The notes: a model not told the origin generated them from the sequence alone. A stretch of 5,318 nucleotides of DNA from CAYHDN01 sp964355425 (GCA_964355425.1 CAYHDN010000047.1:1-5318), one strand, 5' to 3'. Shown: positions 1-4,598, numbered from the stretch's first letter. Translations and numbers: made by a program.

Positions 1-923
1 TTCTGACACTTATTACAAAAATGTGTGCCGCGGCTGTTCAGGCGGATTTTTTTAATGATACCCCGCCTGCAGGAGCTTGAGCGCTCCAGCGATTGCGGGC
101 AGGCACCGCAACGCTTACACCTCTGTCCACCGCGGGAATAAACCTGAAAATGTTCTTGGGCTTTCCCGCGCGAGCCATCAATCTGAACATAAGTATTTTC
201 TGATGAGCCGCCGTATTTTAAGCCGATTTCCAGTGCTTTGATAATTGAACTTCGCAGCTTTGAAATTTCATTGTCGGTGATATCTTTTGCCAATCGCGTC
301 GGTAAAACTTTCGCCCAAAACAAGGCCTCGTCGGCATAAATATTGCCGATGCCGGAAATTAAAGTTTGGTCAGTTAAAACTTTTTTAATATTCCAGCGTG
401 GTTTGGACCTGATTATTTCTGCTAGTCTAGCACTAGTAAATTCCTTATCAAACGGCTCAATCCCCAATTCCTCCGATAATTTTCCATTAAGTTCCTGACT
501 ATTAAATATTTTAATCCAGCCAAATTTTCGCATATCGTTGAAAAATAATTTCGAGCCATCGGAAAAATCAAAAATAATGTGAGTTGTGGTGTTTGGCAAA
601 TTATCAAACCAATCTTTACTTGGATGTCCACCAGCCTGAAAGCTGTTAGCTGTTAGCTTCGAGCTGTTAGCTTTAAAATCTTTTCCATGAAAAATCAACT
701 GGCCGGTCATTTTCAAGTGGATGAGTAAATCGTTGTCGCCTTCGACATCAATGATAATTTGTTTTGCTCGGCGATTTACATCGACAATTTTTTTATTGAT
801 GATTTCGTCTTTGTTGCCATGAAAAAGTTTGGTGACGCGAATTTCAACACCGGCAATTGTTTTACCAACAATCGCTTTTTTCAGTCCCAATCTAATTGTT
901 TCCACCTCTGGCAATTCTGGCAT
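1..923 (-). CDS. mutM: Formamidopyrimidine-DNA glycosylase (Fpg/MutM), C-terminus beyond window
   Basis: This enzyme excises oxidised purines such as 8-oxoguanine from DNA and nicks the abasic site (base excision repair, cytoplasmic). The frame is open for 307 residues from ATG 923 to base 3 and runs off the window just after the last zinc-finger cysteine, so only a few residues can be missing. The start MPELPEVET gives the catalytic Pro2 and Glu3. RRAKQ (51-55) carries the conserved lysine (K54, E. coli K57). GIGNIYADE (191-199) is the helix-two-turn-helix signature. The zinc finger uses C269, C272, C303 and C306, with RGTHFC (298-303). Cys2 and Cys3 are 30 residues apart instead of the usual 16, because a 42-bp palindrome is inserted in frame at 63-104. 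A second repeat lies in a loop at residues 84-95. It is the third gene after the HAD and acidic genes, 39 bases behind the latter. No Shine-Dalgarno is visible; the upstream is a 14-bp tandem repeat with TATAAT-like boxes. The family call is certain. Confidence 0.97.
   Translation of the reverse strand, partial: MPELPEVETIRLGLKKAIVGKTIAGVEIRVTKLFHGNKDEIINKKIVDVNRRAKQIIIDVEGDNDLLIHLKMTGQLIFHGKDFKANSSKLTANSFQAGGHPSKDWFDNLPNTTTHIIFDFSDGSKLFFNDMRKFGWIKIFNSQELNGKLSEELGIEPFDKEFTSARLAEIIRSKPRWNIKKVLTDQTLISGIGNIYADEALFWAKVLPTRLAKDITDNEISKLRSSIIKALEIGLKYGGSSENTYVQIDGSRGKAQEHFQVYSRGGQRCKRCGACPQSLERSSSCRRGIIKKIRLNSRGTHFCNKCQ
63..104 (-). repeat. In-frame palindromic insertion in the mutM zinc finger
   Basis: This 42-bp imperfect inverted repeat begins CCGCCTGCAGG and ends GCGGGCAGGC, with GAGCGCTC at its centre. 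It encodes residues 274-287 of MutM, including two extra cysteines (275, 285). Removing exactly these 14 codons restores the family's Cys-x16-Cys spacing. ACC occurs on both sides (60-62 and 105-107) and could be a 3-bp target duplication or ancestral sequence. In-frame palindromic peptides in conserved proteins are known as Rickettsia palindromic elements; the link here is by analogy. Confidence 0.85.
641..672. repeat. Three copies of AGCTGTTAGCT inside mutM
   Basis: AGCTGTTAGCT occurs at 641-651, 648-658 and 662-672, the first two overlapping by four bases. Each unit is bounded by the palindrome AGCT. The array stays in frame and encodes a Ser/Asn/Ala/Lys-rich stretch (about residues 84-95) between the MTGQLIF strand and the GGHP motif, a region that is normally a variable loop. 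It looks like a short repeat insertion or slippage expansion tolerated by the loop. Confidence 0.8.
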
Positions 924-926
924 ATT

Positions 927-954
927 TTATAGATAAAAAATTATAGATAAAAAA
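927..954. repeat. Two tandem copies of a 14-bp AT-rich unit before mutM
   Basis: TTATAGATAAAAAA is repeated perfectly at 927-940 and 941-954, in the 39-bp gap between the acidic gene and mutM. On the minus strand it supplies TATAAT and TATAAA boxes just before the mutM ATG, so a secondary mutM promoter is possible. No -35 box or Shine-Dalgarno is evident. Confidence 0.7.
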
Positions 955-962
955 TAAAAGAT

Positions 963-1316
963 TTACGCGGCCATTGCAATACACGAGATATCGTCCTCAA
1001 CTAATTTGAGGCCGCTATTGTTAGCATAGGTAGAAAATTTTTCGCGTGCACTGCCTTTTTCTGATTCAGATAACTGCGGCCAAACTCTTTCGTCACCCTG
1101 CTCCTCTAATAATCCTTCTACCGGCATTGCTCCAACATACTCTCGATATTCATCAGCGGTTCCGTCGGCTAAAGACCGCTCCACTAAGCTAAAATCAATT
1201 GAGCTCTCGGCTTCTGGGCTAGTTGGTTGTTGATTTGCTTCTGGAGTTTTTTTGATAAAATTACCAGTCTCCGGATCAATATCGCTACCAAGGTCATCAG
1301 GACCAAACTCATTCAT
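963..1316 (-). CDS. Small acidic protein of unknown function
   Basis: I do not recognise this 117-residue protein. Residues 1-42 are rich in Asp, Glu, Pro and Gln and are probably disordered. Residues 43-100 look helical and charged, and the end (SCIAMAA) is hydrophobic but too short for a membrane helix. There is no signal peptide. It is probably real: GAGGGG lies six bases before the ATG, and it starts nine bases after the HAD gene stop, with that stop overlapping the ribosome binding site, which is typical of translational coupling. It lies between the HAD and mutM genes in the same operon. That position does not by itself reveal a function. Confidence 0.75.
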   Translation of the reverse strand: MNEFGPDDLGSDIDPETGNFIKKTPEANQQPTSPEAESSIDFSLVERSLADGTADEYREYVGAMPVEGLLEEQGDERVWPQLSESEKGSAREKFSTYANNSGLKLVEDDISCIAMAA

Positions 1317-1325
1317 AATATCCCC

Positions 1326-1946
1326 TCATAAAATCTTGATTAATTGTTCTAAATTTGTAATTGTCAAGCCGCGAAAATTGCTTGGGCGTTCGGCTGGGTC
1401 GTGGACTTCTTTTTTCCGCCGCATTTCGATCGCGATCGCTTTGGGAAACTTTTTAGCAATTTCTTCAAGCGCATCGCCGCGGTCATCAACAATTATAAAC
1501 TTTTCACTCGCTTTGACAATGCTCTGCAGATATTCTACTTTGGGAACGGCGGTAAAATGAAGCTTTTTAAAAAAATTTTTGATGCCAGATTTAATAATTT
1601 TTCTCGGTTGAAATTTTGGATGGCCAAGTGAGATCATTTCTAGTTGGTAATCGGGCAATTTTGAGATCGTTTTCAGCGATTCTTCAACGCCAAAAAATAA
1701 ATATTTTTTGGCGTTGGTGACCAAACTTTCGATCCGAGTTTCGGCTAAGCGAAGATTAAACTGGTGGATTTTTTCTAGTCGGGCAAGATGATCAGCTGGA
1801 AGATAATTGCCATCCAAACATTCGGCATTATAAGCATCGTAAACTTCTTGCTTTGAAAATCCCGATTTTTCAACTTGAGAAATTAAATCTCTGCGAAATT
1901 TTTCCGAATCAAAAAGAACACCATCAAAATCGATAAAAAGTTTCAT
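1326..1946 (-). CDS. HAD-superfamily hydrolase
   Basis: This 206-residue cytoplasmic protein has all four HAD motifs. Motif I is DFDGV (6-10), giving the nucleophile D6 and acid/base D8. Motif II is MISLGHP with S106. Motif III has the lysine K136 in VPKVEYL. Motif IV is VDDRGDAL with D154, D155 and D158. Residues 15-90 form a helical C1-type cap. It is probably a phosphatase acting on a small phosphorylated metabolite; the substrate cannot be read from the sequence. It leads the operon with the acidic gene and mutM. The start at 1946 is supported by the motif at residue 6 and by an extended -10 box ending six bases upstream. No Shine-Dalgarno is present. A perfect 13-bp inverted repeat lies within the coding sequence at 1686-1715. 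Confidence 0.9.
   Translation of the reverse strand: MKLFIDFDGVLFDSEKFRRDLISQVEKSGFSKQEVYDAYNAECLDGNYLPADHLARLEKIHQFNLRLAETRIESLVTNAKKYLFFGVEESLKTISKLPDYQLEMISLGHPKFQPRKIIKSGIKNFFKKLHFTAVPKVEYLQSIVKASEKFIIVDDRGDALEEIAKKFPKAIAIEMRRKKEVHDPAERPSNFRGLTITNLEQLIKIL
1686..1715. repeat. Perfect 13-bp inverted repeat inside the HAD gene
   Basis: AACGCCAAAAAAT and its exact complement flank the four-base loop AAAT. It encodes residues 78-87 (NAKKYLFFGV) at the end of the cap domain. It could form a strong RNA hairpin. No T-run follows, so it is not an obvious terminator. Codon-level coincidence is possible. Confidence 0.6.
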
Positions 1947-1952
1947 ATGGAC

Positions 1953-1960
1953 ATTATAGC
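1953..1960 (-). promoter_or_regulatory. Extended -10 promoter of the HAD operon
   Basis: On the minus strand TGCTATAAT is a consensus extended -10. TATAAT ends at 1953 and only GTCCAT separates it from the ATG at 1946, so transcription would start on or next to the A of the ATG and give a leaderless mRNA. No convincing -35 box is seen, as is common with extended -10 promoters. Confidence 0.65.
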
Positions 1961-1969
1961 AAATTTCTC

Positions 1970-2006
1970 TTGATTAAATTCCTTTTGTCGGGTAGAATAA
2001 TATAAC
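1970..2006 (+). promoter_or_regulatory. Candidate padR promoter
   Basis: Two overlapping readings are possible. TTGATT (1970-1975) and TAGAAT (1993-1998) are 17 bases apart, a good sigma70-type match, placing the start near 2005. Alternatively TATAAC (2001-2006) ends six bases before the ATG. Either way the leader would be zero to eight bases and no Shine-Dalgarno is present. The region is shared with the divergent HAD promoter, so the PadR product could control both; that is inference. Confidence 0.55.
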
Positions 2007-2012
2007 TAGACT

Positions 2013-2390
2013 ATGAAATTTGAAGATGAAAAATATTGGCGGGGGTTAATAAACCAGGGACTGATTCGGTTCTTTCTGTTAAAAGTTCTTTATGCCGACA
2101 AAGAAGCCTACGGTTACGGATTGGTCAAAAGAATTGAAGAGATTTCCGATGGGCTTTGTCGGCCGACAGAATCAACAATTTATCCAGCACTGGAGCAGCT
2201 ACATTCCGGTGGGTATGTTGACATGATTATGGTTTCTGCCACTCCGGGTCAGAGACCCTCTGGGTCGGCGACCGGCAAAAAAGTCCGAAAAGTATATTCT
2301 TTAAATGAAAAAGGCCGCAGTGCTTTTCGCGCCGCCGCCAAAACCTACGGCGAAATTCTCCCGGTCCTTCGAAGTTCAATAATGCTCTAG
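2013..2390 (+). CDS. PadR-family transcriptional regulator
   Basis: This 125-residue winged-helix DNA-binding protein probably works as a dimeric repressor. The order matches PadR. A first helix is followed by LLKVLYADKEAYGYGLVKRI (22-41, with the family's YGY motif). The recognition helix region ESTIYPALEQLHSGGYV follows (53-69), then the wing, KKVRKVYSLNEKGR (89-102), and a short C-terminal dimerisation helix. The wing carries extra residues 75-88, encoded by a palindromic stretch (2244-2275). It is about the size of PadR subfamily 1 proteins. It diverges from the HAD operon across a 66-bp gap. Its ligand and targets are unknown; autoregulation is usual for the family. Confidence 0.9.
   Translation: MKFEDEKYWRGLINQGLIRFFLLKVLYADKEAYGYGLVKRIEEISDGLCRPTESTIYPALEQLHSGGYVDMIMVSATPGQRPSGSATGKKVRKVYSLNEKGRSAFRAAAKTYGEILPVLRSSIML
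2244..2275. repeat. Palindrome encoding the PadR wing turn
   Basis: The core GACCC-TCT-GGGTC is a perfect hairpin (2254-2266). Outside it, CCGGGTC (2244-2250) pairs with GACCGG (2270-2275) with one bulge. The element stays in frame and encodes Pro, Gly, Gln, Arg, Ser, Ala and Thr, residues suited to a flexible turn. It lies exactly where the two wing strands join in PadR proteins. Confidence 0.75.
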
Positions 2391-2453
2391 CCTAACGGCC
2401 CCTTACGAAAATACAAATTTAGCGAAAGTACAAAAAAGATTCTCGATTAAAAA

Positions 2454-2494
2454 AACACCCAGGGAGAATAAAATCGCTGGATGTTACCTTTTTT
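2454..2494. terminator. Bidirectional hairpin terminator between padR and the membrane-protein gene
   Basis: AACACCCAG (2454-2462) pairs with CTGGATGTT (2477-2485), eight of nine as Watson-Crick pairs plus one wobble. It is followed by T6 on the plus strand (2489-2494), while the A-run before it gives T7 on the minus strand. It would end both convergent transcripts. The stop codon of the membrane-protein gene lies within the stem. The rest of 2391-2453 shows nothing recognisable. Confidence 0.65.
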
Positions 2495-2699
2495 CGCCGC
2501 TGGCAATGATAAACAAAGTTATTATTGCCGCCACGGCAATTAGCAAAAATCCGGCTGCCATTAAAAACAGGTAAATTGTACTGGTACCAGTTTGTGAATA
2601 AATATCAGCGCTAACCTGACTTTGGCGCCCAACTAAAACAGCGGCAAGTCCAGCAAAGAAGATGGCGATCGGCAAAATAATTTTTGATCGTTTCCCCAT
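2484..2699 (-). CDS. Small membrane protein with two transmembrane helices
   Basis: I do not recognise this 71-residue protein. It has a basic N-terminus (MGKRSK), a hydrophobic helix at about 7-24, and a polar 16-residue loop. A second helix follows at about 41-66, then a short basic tail (GEKR). By the positive-inside rule both ends should be cytoplasmic and the loop external. It is flanked by terminators on both sides, so it is probably monocistronic. A -10 box (TAAAAT) ends six bases before the ATG and there is no Shine-Dalgarno, the same arrangement as at the HAD gene. Confidence 0.7.
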   Translation of the reverse strand: MGKRSKIILPIAIFFAGLAAVLVGRQSQVSADIYSQTGTSTIYLFLMAAGFLLIAVAAIITLFIIASGEKR

Positions 2700-2705
2700 G
2701 ACAAC

Positions 2706-2734
2706 ATTTTAACAATAAAAAAATTGGAACGCAA
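2706..2734 (-). promoter_or_regulatory. Candidate promoter of the small membrane-protein gene
   Basis: On the minus strand TTGCGT (2734-2729) and TAAAAT (2711-2706) are 17 bases apart, and GTTGTC alone separates the -10 from the ATG. The -35 box matches only TTG and lies in the loop of the upstream terminator hairpin. A leaderless start is predicted. Confidence 0.45.
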
Positions 2735-2751
2735 TAGTTTCCAATTTTTTT
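2717..2751. terminator. Intrinsic terminator of the rRNA operon
   Basis: A perfect 13-bp stem (2717-2729 with 2739-2751) has the GGAA/TTCC part next to the loop and runs of seven A and seven T at its base. In the minus direction the T-run comes after the 5S region, so it should end the rRNA transcript; it is symmetric and could act on both strands. Confidence 0.85.
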
Positions 2752-2760
2752 ATTTGCAGT

Positions 2761-2840
2761 CTCTGTGTTGGCGCCGTCCTACCTGCCTGCCGGCAGGCAG
2801 GCTCTCCTCACTCCGACGTATCGTCGGAGAAGTACCATCC
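2761..2840 (-). pseudogene. 3' half of a second 5S rRNA, split by a palindrome
   Basis: Read on the minus strand, GATGGTACTT is followed by a stem-loop (CTCCGACG/CGTCGGAG), GAGGAGAG, the 20-bp palindrome at 2782-2801, then TAGGACGGCGCCAACACAGA. Without the palindrome this matches the 3' half of 5S rRNA (compare GATGGTACTT, GGGAGAGTAGGA and CGCCAACACA in the intact copy at 2896-3018). It continues no further on the 5' side, where a different palindrome begins at 2839. Its missing 5' half lies at 3067-3230, on the other side of the intact gene. Confidence 0.7.
2782..2801. repeat. Perfect 20-bp palindrome, family A
   Basis: CCTGCCTGCCGGCAGGCAGG is perfectly self-complementary. It lies inside the 5S 3'-half relic, between TAGGA and GAGAG in the minus reading. 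Close copies are at 3073-3092 (one mismatch) and 4232-4251 (a variant centre). Palindromes of this type are frequent in CPR genomes. Confidence 0.9.
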
Positions 2841-2866
2841 CACTTCGCTCTGCGAGCTTCGAAGGG
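2839..2866. repeat. Imperfect palindrome with CTTCG/CGAAG arms
   Basis: CCCACTTCGCTC and GAGCTTCGAAGGG form an inverted repeat with a small bulge and the loop TGC. It borders the 5S 3'-half relic at the point where 5S similarity ends. It appears to be a separate palindrome family from the CCTGCCTG one. Confidence 0.6.
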
Positions 2867-2895
2867 ACAAGTCGGGGCCGAACGAAAAAAGTCTT

Positions 2896-3018
<123 letters not shown>

Positions 3019-3036
3019 AGACTTTTTTCTGTGCTT

Positions 3037-3066
3037 TCCGCCAGAGGCGGATCAGCCTGTGGCTGA
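3037..3066. repeat. Two adjacent perfect mini-hairpins
   Basis: TCCGCC-AGA-GGCGGA (3037-3051) is followed directly by TCAGCC-TGT-GGCTGA (3052-3066). Each has a 6-bp perfect stem and a 3-base loop. They lie between the intact 5S and the 5S 5'-half relic and mark where 5S similarity of the relic ends. Confidence 0.8.
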
Positions 3067-3072
3067 AACTTC

Positions 3073-3092
3073 CCTGCCAGCCGGCAGGCAGG
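3073..3092. repeat. Palindrome family A copy, one mismatch
   Basis: CCTGCCAGCCGGCAGGCAGG differs from a perfect palindrome at one position. It separates CGAACAC from GGAAGTT in the minus-strand reading of the 5S 5'-half relic, blocks that are contiguous in the intact 5S. Confidence 0.85.
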
Positions 3093-3105
3093 CGTGTTCG
3101 GAATG

Positions 3106-3163
3106 ACCCGTCTCGACTCGGCAATCTCGATAATGAAATCAAGAAAGTCAAGCCGAGGCGGAG
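3106..3163. repeat. Palindrome family B copy with an enlarged loop
   Basis: The arms CCGTCTCGACTCGG and AAGCCGAGGCGG match the copy at 3359-3386, but about 30 AT-rich bases separate them. It interrupts the 5S relic between the GAATG and CGGGTGT blocks. The extra loop sequence may be a further insertion. Confidence 0.65.
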
Positions 3164-3184
3164 ATCGGGTGTACCCCCATCGCT

Positions 3185-3215
3185 ACCCGTCTCGCCTTCG
3201 GCTTCGCCGAGGCGG
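3185..3215. repeat. Palindrome family B copy with a GCTTCG centre
   Basis: ACCCGTCTCGCCTTCGG and CTTCGCCGAGGCGG form a hairpin. Deleting these 31 bases joins CATCGCT to ATAAGCACC, which is contiguous 5S sequence, so its borders can be placed well. Confidence 0.75.
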
Positions 3216-3240
3216 ATAAGCACCAACACAATGCCATTTT

Positions 3241-3358
3241 TTTTATATCAAAACACCAGATTAATATTTTGGGATTGTTGTGATGCTTTCATCTGTGCCA
3301 ATCCGTGTATAAAATCTGTGTACGTCAGTCAGTAGTTGCTAGTCAAAGTCAAAATCAC
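3241..3358. other. AT-rich spacer between the 23S 3' end and the 5S region
   Basis: No gene or tRNA is visible here. The motif ATCYGTG occurs three times at 12- to 13-base steps (about 3291-3317), a weak tandem repeat. The end nearest 23S, GACTTTGAC on the minus strand, may belong to the terminal 23S helix or its processing stem, whose other strand lies outside the window. Confidence 0.5.
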
Positions 3359-3386
3359 CCGTCTCGACTCGGTCGAGCCGAGGCGG
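3359..3386. repeat. 28-bp palindrome family B at the 23S 3' end
   Basis: CCGTCTCGACTCGG followed by TCGAGCCGAGGCGG is a near-perfect palindrome. On the minus strand it follows TAATTGATCTTTTT directly and is followed by GATTTTGACTTTGAC. It therefore sits at or within the last bases of mature 23S or its processing stem. Confidence 0.85.
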
Positions 3387-3570
3387 AAAAAGATCAATTA
3401 GTACTCCACGGCTGAACCCCTCGCGGGGCTTACACCTAGAGCCTATCAACCCCATAGTCTATGGGGGATCAAAGACCTAATCTTGTGGACGGCTTCGCAC
3501 TTATATGCTTTCAGCGCTTATCCGAACCGAACATAGCTACCCAGCGATGGATGAGATTCATCCAACTGGC

Positions 3571-3603
<33 letters not shown>

Positions 3604-3720
3604 CGCTTATTCTCTTATCACTAAGAGCGCAGACTATATCTTCTCCGTTAGCCAAACTATTACGGAGTCGGCGTATTACCTCAGATTTAACCTGAAGTCT
3701 TGGTATTAAAGCCTCAGTCG

Positions 3721-4218
3721 TTACGGGGTCAAGCCTAAAATTTTAATAAGCTCACTCTTGCGCTTTTTATTGCCTGATTTATAGTTATTATTCTGAATTG
3801 CAAGAATTGCACTTACCAACAAATTTTTATTCTCTAAAGAAAAAAATTTGAATGATTTTTCGCTTAATAGTTTTGATGCCTTATACAATGCATTCGCCTG
3901 AATTTTTTTGAACCGAATAAATGGTTTAAGTTCTGCTAAAATTTCAGCAACTTTTCCAAAACCATTAATTCTAAGTTCAGTTATTCCATCATTGCGATCC
4001 GTTAAATATCCGGACTGCAAAATGGTTTGTATCCATGCCAATGATTCTTTATGTGCCGAACTTTGATAGAAACAAATAGTTGCCATTATTCGGAAACCAA
4101 GCTTGCTATCAGTTCGACGCTTAATTTGAAGCATCAAACTACCATCGCCATCTAAAAAACCAGCGATATAAGCCAAATCATTTTTAGACCGACTTCCCAC
4201 GGTATTGCCTTTATTCAT
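3721..4218 (-). CDS. LAGLIDADG homing endonuclease, I-CreI type, in the 2656 intron
   Basis: This is predicted to cut intronless 23S genes near the insertion site and so spread the intron. It has 165 residues from ATG 4218, close to I-CreI (163). One motif, YIAGFLDGDG (17-26), gives catalytic D25, so it should act as a homodimer. The stretch LKPFIRFKKIQANALYKA (98-115) closely resembles I-CreI's LQPFLKLKQKQAN region. ATG 4218 is preferred because GAGG lies six bases upstream; a TTG at 4230 is in frame but lacks such a site. The coding sequence runs through the intron's Q element at its start and ends with TAA inside the R element. A family A palindrome lies just upstream. The frame is intact, so it may be active. 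Confidence 0.9.
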   Translation of the reverse strand: MNKGNTVGSRSKNDLAYIAGFLDGDGSLMLQIKRRTDSKLGFRIMATICFYQSSAHKESLAWIQTILQSGYLTDRNDGITELRINGFGKVAEILAELKPFIRFKKIQANALYKASKLLSEKSFKFFSLENKNLLVSAILAIQNNNYKSGNKKRKSELIKILGLTP

Positions 4219-4231
4219 CTTGGTCCTCAAG

Positions 4232-4251
4232 CCTGCCTGCCGTCAGGCAGG
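4232..4251. repeat. Palindrome family A copy in the 2656 intron
   Basis: CCTGCCTG-CCGT-CAGGCAGG has 8-bp arms and a 4-base loop. It sits in the peripheral part of the intron between P and Q, directly before the GAGG ribosome binding site of the endonuclease gene, where a hairpin could be tolerated by the ribozyme. Confidence 0.85.
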
Positions 4252-4374
4252 TGTATTGTACCATTTTGCGGGACCGAAGTGCAAAATGATTATCAACGGG
4301 CCAGAAATTCTAAAGGTTTCACCGTTATTAGCCGATTTGTCATCATAAATTACTTTATGAAGTAGCAAAAATTT

Positions 4375-4425
4375 ACTAGGGACAGCACCACTCAAGTCTT
4401 TACGCCTACAGCAGATTAGGACCGA
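4375..4425 (-). rRNA. 51-nt 23S exon between two introns
   Basis: The exon runs from the U2605 to the U2656 equivalent: TCGGTCCTAATCTGC at its start and GCTGTCCCTAGT at its end. The E. coli counterpart is 52 nt. Both borders fit group I rules: the upstream intron ends in G at 4426, and this exon ends in U at 4375. Confidence 0.9.
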
Positions 4426-4598
4426 CAATCTATTACTTGATAACCACATCATTCACTGAAATTTATCTGTGGCGTCCAGCTCTTTCGAATCGATAAATTA
4501 TGATATGAATCATAAGCTACCAACCCCTTCCATCCCAGAGAAAATACTGGAGATGAAAGGGCTGGATCTGAATATCGCTATTCAGTTTAGACTATATC

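Larger units (their letters stand above)
3067..3230 (-). pseudogene. 5' half of a second 5S rRNA with three palindromic insertions
   Basis: On the minus strand the 5S blocks are TGTGTTGGTGCTTAT, AGCGATGGGGGTACACCCGA, CATTCCGAACAC and GGAAGTT, in the right order. They are separated by palindromes at 3185-3215, about 3106-3163 and 3073-3092. Joining TTAT to AGCGATGGGG across the first gives an ordinary bacterial 5S sequence. The copy stops before the GATGGTACTT half, which lies at 2761-2840 beyond the intact 5S gene. Most likely it is a broken gene; processing from pieces cannot be excluded from sequence. Confidence 0.7.
3604..4374 (-). ncRNA. Group I intron in the sarcin-ricin loop of 23S (after E. 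coli U2656)
   Basis: This 771-nt self-splicing intron carries an endonuclease gene. The 5' exon ends CCCTAGT and the intron ends in G (3604) before ACGAGAGG. Core elements on the minus strand are P (TAACGGTGAAACC, ending at 4315), Q (AATACCGTGGGAAG, 4206-4193) and R (CCCGTAACGACTGAGG, 3727-3712). P8 pairs CTCCGT with ACGGAG (3667-3643), and S is AAGATATAGTC at 3641-3631. P9 is CTCTTA-GTGA-TAAGAG with a GNRA loop (3627-3612). P3 pairs TCGGC with GCCGA. P1 is short: TAGT with GCTA, including the U·G at the splice site. Extra helices between P7 and P3 suggest subgroup IA; the subgroup is uncertain. Confidence 0.9.

Noticed and set aside
63..104. Mini-intein or intron in mutM
   Set aside because: At 42 bp it is far too short for either, and the frame is retained; an in-frame palindrome explains it better.
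422..631. Open frame of 69 codons on the minus strand
   Set aside because: It lies out of frame within mutM, whose own frame is open throughout with clear family motifs.
1252..1631. Two plus-strand open frames (1252-1560, 1401-1631)
   Set aside because: Both are antisense to the HAD and acidic genes, have no homology I recognise and no ribosome binding site.
3241..3358. tRNA gene in the rRNA spacer
   Set aside because: No cloverleaf, T-loop GTTCRA or CCA end could be found on either strand.
4243..4452. Minus-strand open frame of 69 codons
   Set aside because: It runs through an intron start, the 51-nt 23S exon and the end of the other intron, so it is non-coding RNA sequence.
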